A DNA stretch of 64,000 nucleotides from Soonwooa sp032078105 (GCA_046269235.1 JBJZOS010000001.1:558001-622000), one strand, 5' to 3'; counted from the first letter of the stretch, positions 1 to 8,457 are shown. Notes: a model not told the origin generated them from the letters alone. Program-made: numbers and translations.

Positions 1-258
1 ATGGAAGAACTTTCTGAAGAAGATAAATTGTCAGTATATCGTGCTAGAAAAGTGCAAAGATTCTTATCACAGCCTTTCCACGTTGCAGAGCAGTTTACAG
101 GTATCCCAGGTGTATTAGTTGATATCAAAAATACAATCAAAGGATTTAACATGATCATCGATGGTGAGTTAGACCATATTCCAGAAGCGGCTTTCAACCT
201 AAAAGGTTCTATCGAAGAAGCTATCGAAGCCGGTGAAAAAATGTTAGCTGAAAATTAA
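1..258 (+). CDS. atpD: F1 ATP synthase subunit beta, C-terminal fragment
   Basis: Only the last 85 codons lie in the window; the ATG at base 1 is an internal methionine, so the gene starts to the left. The fragment reads MEELSEEDKLSVYRARKVQR and continues through LSQPFHVAEQFTG, the C-terminal helical part of the F1 beta subunit, which hydrolyses or makes ATP in the catalytic sites of the membrane ATP synthase. The nucleotide-binding P-loop is outside the window. atpC follows 59 nt downstream on the same strand, the usual atpD-atpC order. Confidence 0.97.
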   Translation: MEELSEEDKLSVYRARKVQRFLSQPFHVAEQFTGIPGVLVDIKNTIKGFNMIIDGELDHIPEAAFNLKGSIEEAIEAGEKMLAEN

Positions 259-317
259 TAATATTGCGGATTGCTGATAGCCAATAACTATTAGCTAGTT
301 GCTAAAAGCGATAAATA

Positions 318-599
318 ATGACAATTAAAATTATAACTCCAGAATATGTAGTATTTGAAGGTCAAGTTGACTCGATCTTGCTACCAGGTAAACAAGGTGA
401 GTTTCAGATTTTCAAAAACCACGCGGCTATTGTTTCGGCTTTAGTTAATGGTCAAGTAAAAATCTACACTGACAATGTTCCAGAAAAATATTCTAAATAT
501 TTCACGAAGGAGAACGAAGCAAGACCTGCATACTCGTTCGCGATTAGAAGTGGTGTTCTAGAATTCAATAACGATAAAGGAATTATCTTAGCAGAATAA
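318..599 (+). CDS. atpC: F1 ATP synthase subunit epsilon (short form)
   Basis: A 93-aa protein matching the N-terminal beta-sandwich of the F1 epsilon subunit (ITPEYVVFEGQVDSILLPG near the start, then GEFQIFKNHAAIVSAL). Epsilon sits on the central stalk and couples gamma rotation to the c-ring. It is about 40 residues shorter than the E. coli protein and lacks the C-terminal helical hairpin that inhibits ATP hydrolysis; this short form is common in Bacteroidota, so I do not treat it as truncation. It follows atpD and is closed by a terminator 22 nt after the stop. Confidence 0.95.
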   Translation: MTIKIITPEYVVFEGQVDSILLPGKQGEFQIFKNHAAIVSALVNGQVKIYTDNVPEKYSKYFTKENEARPAYSFAIRSGVLEFNNDKGIILAE

Positions 600-620
600 G
601 AATAATTTTTTACAGATATT

Positions 621-654
621 AAAAAGCTTTCCAAGAAATTGGGAAGCTTTTTTT
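621..654 (+). terminator. Intrinsic terminator after atpC
   Basis: A 12-bp stem (AAAAAGCTTTCC with GGGAAGCTTTTT, one G-U pair) with an 8-nt loop ends in a T run. The A run on the other side would let it also serve the convergent gene that ends at 672. Confidence 0.85.
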
Positions 655-671
655 GTGAAGAGTCATTTAGT

Positions 672-1313
672 TCAATCTCCCAAATTTCTAGTTCTTTCGC
701 TTCTAAATTTATTTGATCTGAAAAGCCATTCAAATAATGTTTTTCTTTTTCTGTTGTGAATATAATTGTAAATATCTTGCAATCCAGGAATTTCATCTAG
801 TATATAAGGGTGTACTTTTTTTTCGTTAAGATCAATGACTCCATATTTTAATGAGTTCTGATTTGGGTTAAAATTACTAAGGATTGACTTTAAACTTTTT
901 CGCAATTTTGGAACAGCAAATAAATGTCCACCAATATAAGTTCCTTTAAGGTATTGTGTAGAAATAACAACTTCAGCTTTGCGATTGATGAAGCCGTAGC
1001 TTTCGCCATCAAAGCTAACACAAGCATAAGGACCTTTAAATTCAGAAATGTCTGAAAAAGAGCTACCTATTATTTCTTGTTGCAAATTAATTATATTCCA
1101 TTTTTTGTTTTTGAAAACCCAAAGATGCTCTTTAAACGCTGGGATAATATTTTCGTAATCTGGTGGAATAACATAGTTGAAATGCTCATCAATAATCCCA
1201 TACTTTCCGTCATTTTCAAAAGTATAAAGTTTTTCAGAAATGCGTTTTCCCACTTGTTTGCATTGCCATACATAATCTCCGCTTATGGTTTGTTGAATTG
1301 ACTCTTTGTCCAT
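672..1313 (-). CDS. WG-repeat-like protein
   Basis: A 213-aa protein without signal peptide. Spaced segments such as GKYGIIDEHFNYVIPPDYE (about 37-55), KKWNIINLQQEII, SYGFINRKAEVVI and KYGVIDLNEKKV fit the WG beta-repeat family (pattern G.yGfID..g..vip..Y). WG-repeat proteins are widespread in Bacteroidota and have no single assigned function. The C-terminus is basic (RKRKTLFEWLFRSNKFRSER). It is convergent with atpC and divergent from the gene at 1606. The family call is confident; the role is unknown. Confidence 0.7.
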   Translation of the reverse strand: MDKESIQQTISGDYVWQCKQVGKRISEKLYTFENDGKYGIIDEHFNYVIPPDYENIIPAFKEHLWVFKNKKWNIINLQQEIIGSSFSDISEFKGPYACVSFDGESYGFINRKAEVVISTQYLKGTYIGGHLFAVPKLRKSLKSILSNFNPNQNSLKYGVIDLNEKKVHPYILDEIPGLQDIYNYIHNRKRKTLFEWLFRSNKFRSERTRNLGD

Positions 1314-1605
1314 TTTTTATTTCAAAAATAATTGATGACTTGGACAAAACATGTCCGAGTAATTTTTTTGTTAATGGACGTGGTTTGGGTTAGGAAGATT
1401 GTAAGTTTGCAACTTAAGTTTTTGTGGTCAATTGGACATTTTATACTTATCTTTAACGTTTTGGCCTGATAGAACCCCGGTTTAGGTTTGCAATGATTGA
1501 ATAATTAAAATATTTTTGAAAGTTGTTACCAATAGGTTTTTGTCAAAAATTTCGGAAACTTTATTATGGCTACTTCAATAGTTTTTATGTAAACTAAGTT
1601 ATTGT
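1314..1605. other. Divergent intergenic region with GGACA-type motifs
   Basis: There is no ORF here. A short palindrome, GGACA-AAACA-TGTCC (1342-1356), lies just upstream of the WG-repeat gene. A 21-nt element at 1371-1391 recurs with 18 of 21 identities at 3068-3088. A further GGACA occurs near 1434. I see no clear TAnnTTTG promoter for the gene at 1606. Confidence 0.45.
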
Positions 1606-2307
1606 ATGAAGATAATATTTACTTTTTTTATTGTTTTATTTTGCGGCATATTTTCTTTTGCTAAAGAGACAAAATATGTAAATGCTAATGTATTAAATGC
1701 TAGATCTGGAGCTGGTACTCAATATGATGTTATCGAGAAAATCAAGATGAATGATAAAGTTGAAGTTCTTTCTTCCAATGGAGAGTGGGCTGAAATTGAG
1801 TTGAAGAATGGTGTAAAAGGTTATGTTAATACGAAATTTCTTTCAGATACTAAGAAAGAAAATTCTGGAGCTACAAAAAAGAAAAGTTTAAGTTTAGCTG
1901 AAATATTTCTTGGTGTTATTGCAGGAATTTTGACCATAGTTGCATTGATTAAAGACACTTTCAAAAAATTATTTGGCAATTCTGATGGGAATAATAAGAC
2001 GGATACTAAGGCAGCAGAAGTAAAGCCAGAAATTAAAAAAGAAGTCGTTATGCCTATTCAAGAGAATGTGAAAGTTGTTAAACCGCAGTATGCTTGTAAA
2101 TGTTGCGGGTATTTGTATGATAGTTTGGAGAGGCTTGTATCCGATTCCTGTAGTTTAAGTCCTACTAAACATCATCAGCCTCTTGAAGGAGGGGTAAAAG
2201 ATATCTATTTTTGTAAATATTGTGGGATGCAACATAAAAATCTTAGTATTCTAGTATACTCCTCTTGTTATAAAAGTCCAACTAAAAAACATCAGCCTTT
2301 TTATTAA
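1606..2307 (+). CDS. Secreted/membrane SH3b protein with two C-terminal Cys3His repeats
   Basis: 233 aa. Residues 1-19 form a signal peptide (MKIIFTFFIVLFCGIFSFA). Residues about 22-80 are a bacterial SH3 domain (NVLNARSGAGTQYDVIEKI, GEWAEIELKNGVKGYV), a fold that usually binds peptidoglycan or peptides. Residues about 97-117 are a membrane segment. The C-terminus has two tandem 29-residue repeats with the pattern C-x2-C-G, a later C, then SPTK-x-HQP, each offering three Cys and one His for metal binding. The gene at 2331 follows after 23 nt and may be co-transcribed. The exact function and the side of the membrane holding the zinc repeats are unknown. Confidence 0.7.
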   Translation: MKIIFTFFIVLFCGIFSFAKETKYVNANVLNARSGAGTQYDVIEKIKMNDKVEVLSSNGEWAEIELKNGVKGYVNTKFLSDTKKENSGATKKKSLSLAEIFLGVIAGILTIVALIKDTFKKLFGNSDGNNKTDTKAAEVKPEIKKEVVMPIQENVKVVKPQYACKCCGYLYDSLERLVSDSCSLSPTKHHQPLEGGVKDIYFCKYCGMQHKNLSILVYSSCYKSPTKKHQPFY

Positions 2308-2330
2308 ATCAAACTTAAAATTAATATATT

Positions 2331-3035
2331 ATGACTAATGCTATTGCAGAATTAGAAATTGAATTGGAGAAGAATTTAGAAAAATTCAAACATTCACAAG
2401 ATGAACATATCAACAGTATTGTTCCAGATGGAATTGTTAATGTTATAAAATACCTTAACAATGATCTTAAGATTCTTTGGGTTTTAAAAGAAGCTAACAG
2501 TCCTGATAATTGTGATTGGGATATGAGAGAAGCTTTAGATTCTTATCTTAAAACTGAAAAAGGTTTGCGCTATGGTTGGGCTAATACCTTTACACCAATT
2601 GTCTACACTACTAATGGAATTTTAAGAAACGAAGATTGGGATACTATGGGAGATTTTACCAAAGATCCTGATATTATTGATTGCCTGCAGGAAGTGGCTT
2701 ATATTAACATAAAAAAAATTCCAGGCGGAAGTGTTGCAAATAATGATATAATCCAAAAATATTATGATGATAATAAAGAGGCGTTGCATGAGCAAATCAA
2801 ATTGATAAATCCAGATGTTATCATTTTTGGAAATACTATGAATTTCATCGAAAAAGATTTTTTCATAGAGACATTTGGTGATTTGGATGAAAATAAAGAG
2901 AATCCGCACCTTCATATTTATAAAAATAACAGTCGCTTATTGCTGCATGCTTACCATCCAAATAATAGAGTTGTAAAACATAAAGAATACTGTAATTCTA
3001 TTATTGAAGCTGTAAAGTTTTGGAAACAGAACTAA
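2331..3035 (+). CDS. Uracil-DNA-glycosylase-like fold protein (tentative)
   Basis: 234 aa, no signal peptide. The segment ILWVLKEANSP (about 48-58), the central INPDVIIFGNT (about 161-171) and the C-terminal LLLHAYHPNNR (about 204-214) sit in the same order and spacing as the conserved strands of the UDG-like superfamily (the phosphate-binding loop, the I..P..II..G strand and the H-P-S/N motif). I infer a nucleic-acid or base-recognition fold, but catalytic residues of known UDG families are not evident, so the activity is unproven. It is probably in one unit with the gene at 1606 and is closed by a strong terminator. Confidence 0.45.
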   Translation: MTNAIAELEIELEKNLEKFKHSQDEHINSIVPDGIVNVIKYLNNDLKILWVLKEANSPDNCDWDMREALDSYLKTEKGLRYGWANTFTPIVYTTNGILRNEDWDTMGDFTKDPDIIDCLQEVAYINIKKIPGGSVANNDIIQKYYDDNKEALHEQIKLINPDVIIFGNTMNFIEKDFFIETFGDLDENKENPHLHIYKNNSRLLLHAYHPNNRVVKHKEYCNSIIEAVKFWKQN

Positions 3036-3036
3036 C

Positions 3037-3066
3037 AAAAAAAGATTCCAAAAGGAATCTTTTTTT
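3037..3066 (+). terminator. Intrinsic terminator
   Basis: A perfect 13-bp stem (AAAAAAAGATTCC / GGAATCTTTTTTT) with an AAAA loop, 1 nt after the stop codon of the UDG-like gene. Confidence 0.92.
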
Positions 3067-3067
3067 A

Positions 3068-3088
3068 TTAATGGACATGCTTTGGCTT
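3068..3088 (+). repeat. Second copy of a 21-nt intergenic element
   Basis: This stretch begins TTAATGGACATGCTTTGG and is 18/21 identical to 1371-1391 (TTAATGGACGTGGTTTGG). Both copies lie upstream of genes in the same accessory cluster, so they may be operator sites; that is inference. Confidence 0.4.
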
Positions 3089-3129
3089 TTGGCTTTTCGA
3101 AATTTGATTCAGTCTTAAAATCAAAAATT

Positions 3130-3948
3130 ATGAATCAAAAACTTTTAGAAGCCAAAGAGAATATCCTAAAGGAGCAACTTATTATTGTTCAATTAGAAAA
3201 AGAAAAATACGCATGTATTATTTCTCAGGATTATGAGAGCGCAACGAAAATTAAAAAACAGATTGATAAAGCTCGCATTAATCTGGAAGATGTAACGATT
3301 CCGCAATGTCGTTTGATAATCGAGGATAACTCCAAAGAATGGGAGTGGAAAGATCTTCTTTTCTTACTTGCGCCTTTAGAAATCAAATTTCAAAACATTA
3401 TTCTGGAAACGGAACTACGAGACCAATGCAAAATGTTGAGGGAAGAACAAGTTTTTGAAATTAGACAACCAATTACAAATGAAAAAAGTCTGATAAGGAA
3501 GAATCAACTGGCGAAAATGTTTGCTCACATGACATCGCTCTTAGAACAATGGACAGAATATTACGATTGTCAAAAAAATATTCTTTCACCTCAAGTTTAT
3601 ACTAATCTCGTAAATATCAAATACAGAGCATTGGAAGTATTTCCAGAATTGCAGGCAGTTCATAGTTTCTCAGGTTCATATATGGAGATTGTCAGCCAAT
3701 TAAGAACGCGTTTTCTGAAAAAGAATCCGATGTTTAATCCGATTCTTTTTATTTCAGTTCAGTATGGGACAAATGATGGCAAAGCAATTCCTGAAGAGGA
3801 GCAATTGTTTTTAGCAAATCTCTTTGATGAAATCTTCGAGGAAAGCACAATTATTTTTTGTGAGAAAATAAAAAACTTGGGAGACTCTGATAAATTGATG
3901 CTTATTTTAACCATAAAACAGAATTATTTTTTACCTAGTATTGGTTAG
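3130..3948 (+). CDS. Hypothetical protein with UVR-like motif
   Basis: A 272-aa protein from the ATG at 3130; an in-frame TTG at 3082 would add 16 unlikely residues and overlap the 21-nt element. Residues about 8-45 form a coiled-coil helix pair with a UvrB/UvrC-like motif (CIISQDYESATKIKKQIDKA), the type that mediates protein-protein contact in UvrB, McsA and similar proteins. The rest is helical and unrecognised. No Walker motif or nuclease motif is visible, so it is not UvrB or UvrC. The WYL regulator follows 121 nt downstream. Confidence 0.6.
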   Translation: MNQKLLEAKENILKEQLIIVQLEKEKYACIISQDYESATKIKKQIDKARINLEDVTIPQCRLIIEDNSKEWEWKDLLFLLAPLEIKFQNIILETELRDQCKMLREEQVFEIRQPITNEKSLIRKNQLAKMFAHMTSLLEQWTEYYDCQKNILSPQVYTNLVNIKYRALEVFPELQAVHSFSGSYMEIVSQLRTRFLKKNPMFNPILFISVQYGTNDGKAIPEEEQLFLANLFDEIFEESTIIFCEKIKNLGDSDKLMLILTIKQNYFLPSIG

Positions 3949-4043
3949 AATAATTATTAATATGTTTTATTATTTTGATTTGCTAGTTGAATTTTCATTA
4001 AAGCACCTAATCTAAACAGTCACGCTTTGTCCATTTGCTTTTT

Positions 4044-4051
4044 TACATTTG
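4044..4051 (+). promoter_or_regulatory. Putative -7 element for the WYL gene
   Basis: TACATTTG matches the Bacteroidota -7 consensus TAnnTTTG and lies 18 nt before the ATG at 4070. No well-spaced -33 element was found. Confidence 0.5.
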
Positions 4052-4069
4052 TATTATAAAATCTAAACA

Positions 4070-4984
4070 ATGGCAAAACGTGATCAAATGCTACGGCTGA
4101 TGAATATTTCAAACTTTTTGAAAAGCAAACAAAACGGCGCAACTTATGAAGACATCTCAAGACATTTGGAAGAATTGCATTACAAAGATGGCTATGAAAC
4201 AGAATTGGCTTTCAGCGAAAAAACTTTTAAACGCGATCGTGATCTGCTTTCAGAACTTTTCCAAACCGAAATCCGTTTTAAGCGTTCCACGATGACTTAT
4301 CAGATGATCAATGAAGACGATTGCGAGTCAACGCAGACTATTTTCGATAATCTTTTGTTGATTAATGCTTATAAACAAACGGAAAATAATTCCAAAATTA
4401 TGTTTTTTGAAAAACGTCAAGCCTCAGGTTTACACAATTTGGAGGGGATAATTTTTGCAATTAAAAATTCGAAACCAATTAGTTGTAATTACACAAAATA
4501 TTGGGAAAATATCTCTCGTAAAAAAGTTTTAGAACCTTATGCGCTAAAGGAATTTCGAAATCGTTGGTATCTTCTCGCTAACGAATCGGATGGGAAAGAT
4601 TTCTTTATTAAAACTTTTGGTTTGGATCGTATTTCGGACTTAGATGTTTTGAGTAAAAAATTTAATAAGCAAAAAGTTGATGTTGAAAAAATGTTTTCCA
4701 ATTCATTTGGTATTATTTCTACTTTGGATGAAAAGCCAGAAAAAATAATTCTGTCTTTTGATGCAAGTCAAGGTAAATATGTAAAGTCGCTACCTATCCA
4801 TCATTCTCAAAGGATTTTGAAAGATGATGAAACAGAATATAAAATAGAATTAACACTGGTTCCAACTTACGATTTTTATCAAGAATTATTGACGCATGCA
4901 GAACGTGTTAGGGTTGAAAAGCCAACATCGGTTCGCAATGAATATTTAAAATTTTTAAAAATTGGACAAGAAATGAATAGTTAA
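4070..4984 (+). CDS. WYL-domain transcriptional regulator
   Basis: 304 aa. The N-terminal 85 residues read as a winged helix (MAKRDQMLRLMNISNFLKS, GATYEDISRHLEE, FSEKTFKRDRDLLSE). The WYL domain is at about 128-200 (ISCNYTKYWENISRKKV, LEPYALKEFRNRWYLLANES), followed by a C-terminal WCX-like region. WYL proteins sense ligands, often nucleic-acid fragments or nucleotides, and control repair, defence or phage-response genes. Its position at the end of an unusual accessory cluster suggests it regulates that cluster, perhaps through the GGACA-containing elements. Confidence 0.88.
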   Translation: MAKRDQMLRLMNISNFLKSKQNGATYEDISRHLEELHYKDGYETELAFSEKTFKRDRDLLSELFQTEIRFKRSTMTYQMINEDDCESTQTIFDNLLLINAYKQTENNSKIMFFEKRQASGLHNLEGIIFAIKNSKPISCNYTKYWENISRKKVLEPYALKEFRNRWYLLANESDGKDFFIKTFGLDRISDLDVLSKKFNKQKVDVEKMFSNSFGIISTLDEKPEKIILSFDASQGKYVKSLPIHHSQRILKDDETEYKIELTLVPTYDFYQELLTHAERVRVEKPTSVRNEYLKFLKIGQEMNS

Positions 4985-5030
4985 AAGCAATTCTATTGTT
5001 TCTTCTAAATTTAAATAAAATTAATCCAAG

Positions 5031-5075
5031 CGTCTAATCGATTTTGATGAATTCAGAATTTATTAGACGTTTTTA
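5031..5075 (+). terminator. Probable terminator after the WYL gene
   Basis: CGTCTAAT (5031-5038) pairs with ATTAGACG (5062-5069), followed by TTTTTATTTTT. The 23-nt loop is long, so it is weaker than the other terminators in the window. Confidence 0.6.
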
Positions 5076-5130
5076 TTTTTAATTAATTTAAAAAAATTCA
5101 CATTAAATCTCAATCTACTTGGCAATTCCC

Positions 5131-5162
5131 TTGTTAAATAACTGAAAAAAACACTAAATTTG
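5131..5162 (+). promoter_or_regulatory. Promoter of thrS
   Basis: TTG at 5131-5133 and TAAATTTG at 5155-5162, separated by 21 nt, fit the Flavobacteriia sigma-A consensus (TTG, N17-23, TAnnTTTG). The thrS ATG is 22 nt further on. Confidence 0.8.
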
Positions 5163-5184
5163 TACTTTAATTTTTTATATCATT

Positions 5185-7122
5185 ATGCTTAAAATTACGC
5201 TTCCTGATGGCAGCATCAGAGAATTTGAAGGAGCAGTATCTCCACTTCAAGTTGCACAAAGTATCAGTGATGGGTTAGCTAGAAATACCATCTCTGCGGT
5301 CGTTAACGGCAAACAGACAGAAGTCGACACGCCTATAACCGAGGATTCTACCGTGCAATTGTTGACGTGGAATGATGATATGGGAAAGAAAGCTTTTTGG
5401 CATTCATCAGCGCACCTTTTGGCGCAAGCTATTATGGAATATTATCCAGATGCAAAGCTGACAATTGGTCCTGCAATTGCTAACGGATTCTATTATGATG
5501 TAGATTTTGGAGATCATCCACTTTCTGAAAAGGATTTCGAAAGACTTGAAAAAAAGATTTTAGAAAACGCAAAAAAGAATTCGACTTTTAACTTAAGAGA
5601 AGTTTCAAAAGCGGATGCGCTTAAAGAATATGCGGACAATCCTTTCAAAACTGAATTGATTGAAAACTTGCAAGATGGCGAAATCACTTTTGTGACACAT
5701 GATAACTTTACAGACCTTTGTCGTGGTGGACATATCCCGTCAACAGGAATTGTAAAAGCTGTGAAAATCCTTAACGCTGCTGGTGCATACTGGAGAGGCG
5801 ATGAGAAGAACAAGCAGTTGACAAGAGTCTATGGGATTTCGTTCCCGAAGCAAAAAGAACTTACAGAATATCTAGAAAGATTAGAAGAAGCAAAACGTCG
5901 TGACCACAGAAAATTGGGTAAAGAGATGGGGATTTTTACATTTTCTGAAAAAGTTGGTGCTGGTCTTCCACTTTGGTTACCAAAAGGAGCGATGCTTAGA
6001 AAAAAACTAGAACACTTCTTATCAGTTGCACAGAAAAAACAAGGTTACGAATTTGTAATTTCGCCACATATTGGGCATAAGGATTTGTATGTAACTTCTG
6101 GTCACTACGAAAAGTATGGTGCAGACAGTTTCCAACCTATCAAAACACCAAACGAAGGTGAAGAGTTTTTATTAAAACCAATGAACTGCCCTCACCATTG
6201 TGAGATTTACAAGGCGCAACAATGGTCATATAGAGATCTTCCAAAACGTTATGCAGAGTTTGGTACCGTGTATCGTTATGAACAATCTGGTGAGCTTCAC
6301 GGCTTGACGAGGGTTCGTGGATTTACGCAGGACGATGCGCATTTATTCTGTATGCCAGACCAATTGAATGAAGAATTCGAGAAAGTAATCGATTTGGTAT
6401 TGTATGTTTTCGGTTCTTTAGGATTTGAAGATTTCACAGCTCAGATTTCATTAAGAGATCCAGAGAACAAGCAAAAATATATCGGTAGTGACGAGAATTG
6501 GGACAAAGCTGAAAGTGCAATTATCAATGCAGCTAAAGCTAAAGGTCTTAAAACTGTAACCGAATATGGTGAAGCGGCTTTCTATGGTCCGAAGCTTGAT
6601 TTTATGGTGAAAGATGCTTTGGGTAGAAGCTGGCAGTTGGGTACAATCCAAGTAGATTATAACCTTCCAGAAAGATTCGATCTTTGGTATACAGGTAGCG
6701 ATAACGAAAAGCACAGACCAGTGATGATTCACAGAGCGCCATTTGGTTCTATGGAACGTTTTATCGCAATTTTGTTGGAGAATACGGCTGGAGATTTCCC
6801 ATTGTGGTTGGCGCCAGATCAATTCATCATTCTTCCAATTAGTGAAAAATATGTAGACTATGCTAAAAAAGTTTCACAATTGTTAGAAAATCACGATATT
6901 AGCGGTCTAATTGACGAAAGAAACGAAAAGACTGGTAAAAAGATTCGTGATGCCGAATTAAACAAGATTCCTTTCATGCTTGTTGTTGGTGAAAACGAAG
7001 CTGGAAATAACACAGTTTCGGTGAGAAGAAGAGGCGAGGGCGACCTTGGCGAAATGAAGATTGATGATTTTATCAGTTATTTTAAAACTGAAAGCCAAAA
7101 AGGTATTAAGTCTTTTGATTAA
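5185..7122 (+). CDS. thrS: Threonine--tRNA ligase
   Basis: 645 aa, the normal length for bacterial ThrRS, which charges tRNA-Thr in the cytoplasm. Domains: TGS at about 1-62; the editing/second additional domain with HxxxH (H73, H77) and CRGGH; the class II catalytic core with the zinc-ligand segment MNCPHHCEIY (Cys335), motif 2 around residue 365 (RYEQSGELHGLTRVRGFTQD) and motif 3 (RAPFGSMERF, about 516); and a C-terminal anticodon-binding domain (LPISEKYVDYAKKV onward). It leads the conserved thrS-infC-rpmI-rplT order and has its own promoter. Confidence 0.98.
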   Translation: MLKITLPDGSIREFEGAVSPLQVAQSISDGLARNTISAVVNGKQTEVDTPITEDSTVQLLTWNDDMGKKAFWHSSAHLLAQAIMEYYPDAKLTIGPAIANGFYYDVDFGDHPLSEKDFERLEKKILENAKKNSTFNLREVSKADALKEYADNPFKTELIENLQDGEITFVTHDNFTDLCRGGHIPSTGIVKAVKILNAAGAYWRGDEKNKQLTRVYGISFPKQKELTEYLERLEEAKRRDHRKLGKEMGIFTFSEKVGAGLPLWLPKGAMLRKKLEHFLSVAQKKQGYEFVISPHIGHKDLYVTSGHYEKYGADSFQPIKTPNEGEEFLLKPMNCPHHCEIYKAQQWSYRDLPKRYAEFGTVYRYEQSGELHGLTRVRGFTQDDAHLFCMPDQLNEEFEKVIDLVLYVFGSLGFEDFTAQISLRDPENKQKYIGSDENWDKAESAIINAAKAKGLKTVTEYGEAAFYGPKLDFMVKDALGRSWQLGTIQVDYNLPERFDLWYTGSDNEKHRPVMIHRAPFGSMERFIAILLENTAGDFPLWLAPDQFIILPISEKYVDYAKKVSQLLENHDISGLIDERNEKTGKKIRDAELNKIPFMLVVGENEAGNNTVSVRRRGEGDLGEMKIDDFISYFKTESQKGIKSFD

Positions 7123-7177
7123 TTTTAAAAATTCAAAAGATTAAAAATAAATAATATTAACATAAAATTTTAAGACA

Positions 7178-7741
7178 ATAGCACTAAGAAGAAACAACAG
7201 TAGAGGCCCGATGCGTCGTCCAGTACAGGAGGACTTGCATCAGATTAATGGTAAAATCCGAGCAAAAGAAGTTCGTCTAGTTGGCGATAATGTGGAGCCC
7301 GGCGTATATCCTTTAGCTAAAGCCCAACAGATTGCAGACGATCAAGAATTAGATCTTGTTGTAATCTCAGACAAGTCAGAACCTTATATTGCAAGAGTTC
7401 TGGAGTATAAAAAATTCCTTTACGAACAAAAGAAAAAACAAAAAGAACTTAAAGCTAAGCAAGTTAAAGTTGTTGTTAAAGAAATTCGTTTTGGTCCTCA
7501 AACCGATGAGCACGATTACGAATTCAAGAAAAAACACGCTGAAAAATTCTTAGAAGAAGGTTCTAAATTGAAAACTTATGTGTTCTTCAAAGGACGTTCA
7601 ATCATTTTTAAAGATCAAGGTGAGATTTTACTTTTAAAATTGGCTCAAGAACTAGAGCACGTTGGTAAAGTAGATCAATTACCTAAGTTAGAAGGTAAAA
7701 GAATGATTATGATGATGAGCCCTAAGAAGCCAGCTAAATAA
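7178..7741 (+). CDS. infC: Translation initiation factor IF-3, probable AUA start
   Basis: The body is clearly IF-3: INGKIRAKEVRLVGDN, KFLYEQKKKQKELKAK (linker) and KVVVKEIRFGPQTDEHDY, ending GKRMIMMMSPKK. IF-3 binds the 30S subunit and rejects wrong start codons. The first ATG is at 7211, but the frame stays open upstream to a stop at 7163-7165 and encodes a plausible lead (IALRRNNSRGP). That stretch has no ATG, GTG or TTG. An ATA at 7178 is therefore the likely start, in line with the non-canonical infC start codons (AUU, AUC, AUA) that IF-3 uses for autoregulation in other bacteria. The start is inference; the gene identity is secure. An ATG start at 7211 remains the alternative. Confidence 0.9.
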   Translation: MALRRNNSRGPMRRPVQEDLHQINGKIRAKEVRLVGDNVEPGVYPLAKAQQIADDQELDLVVISDKSEPYIARVLEYKKFLYEQKKKQKELKAKQVKVVVKEIRFGPQTDEHDYEFKKKHAEKFLEEGSKLKTYVFFKGRSIIFKDQGEILLLKLAQELEHVGKVDQLPKLEGKRMIMMMSPKKPAK

Positions 7742-7796
7742 ACAATCAAAATAGTGAAACCATAATTTTTGATTTTCATCACTATTATTAAATAAG

Positions 7797-7825
7797 AAAG
7801 AGACTTTTCGAAGTCTCTTTTTTTT
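7797..7825 (+). terminator. Intrinsic terminator after infC
   Basis: AAAGAGACTT / AAGTCTCTTT with a TTCG tetraloop and a following T run. It separates thrS-infC from the downstream ribosomal-protein genes, which have their own promoter elements. Confidence 0.92.
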
Positions 7826-7917
7826 GTTTCTATGTTTTAATTAAAAATAATACAGGTTTTTACATTTTGAACGTATCATTTTTATATATTTAGCATACTT
7901 TATTAAAAGTCAAATCC

Positions 7918-8385
7918 ATGAAAAATATTTTAAAGTTTGTTGTTTATTTGATGGTTTTATTAAGTGTATTCAATTGTAAAGATCGCGATGAGATAATACG
8001 AGGTACGGTCATCAATGTCAAATTTGATTATAATGTTTTAAAAGATGGAAAATTTATTTTTGATGATCCTAGTTTTAAAAAAGAAAATATAAGAATTCTT
8101 TATTTAAAGGATGGTAAATGGACAGAATATTACCAAGGCAATTTGGATGCTGCCTATGGCTATATGTTTTACGATAAAGACAATCACAATTATATAAGAT
8201 TATTTCCCTATGATTATGGTAAAGATGGGCACGAGACTTTCAAAATAAAATATGATGATACCTCGACTGATGAAATAAAGGCAGAATTTACTTATTGGAA
8301 AAATGGAGAGTCACTTAGTAAGTTGTGGTATAATGGGAAAGAATTTCCGAATCCTACAGGTTCTACTTTTACAATTGAAAAATAA
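7918..8385 (+). CDS. Hypothetical lipoprotein inserted in the thrS-infC-rpmI-rplT cluster
   Basis: 155 aa. Residues 1-19 are a hydrophobic leader ending in LLSVFNC, a slightly atypical lipobox with Cys20 followed by KDRDE, so it is probably a lipoprotein. The rest is rich in aromatic and acidic residues (FDDPSFKKENIRILYLKDG, KWTEYYQGNLDAAYGYMFY) and looks like a small beta-rich domain; I do not recognise it. It sits between the infC terminator and the rpmI promoter, where many Bacteroidota have no gene, so it is probably a local insertion. Confidence 0.6.
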   Translation: MKNILKFVVYLMVLLSVFNCKDRDEIIRGTVINVKFDYNVLKDGKFIFDDPSFKKENIRILYLKDGKWTEYYQGNLDAAYGYMFYDKDNHNYIRLFPYDYGKDGHETFKIKYDDTSTDEIKAEFTYWKNGESLSKLWYNGKEFPNPTGSTFTIEK

Positions 8386-8457
8386 GTGTATTAGCTTGCT
8401 TTAAAGCTTCACATTGCTAATAGTCTTTTAGTATTTTACAATATCATATTTTTATTG

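Noticed and set aside
464..796. 110-aa minus-strand ORF overlapping atpC and the WG-repeat gene
   Set aside because: It lies antisense across atpC and in another frame of the WG-repeat gene and has no domain or start signal; it is a shadow frame.
3082..3129. TTG start for the UVR-motif protein
   Set aside because: It overlaps the repeated 21-nt element and adds residues without pattern; ATG at 3130 fits better.
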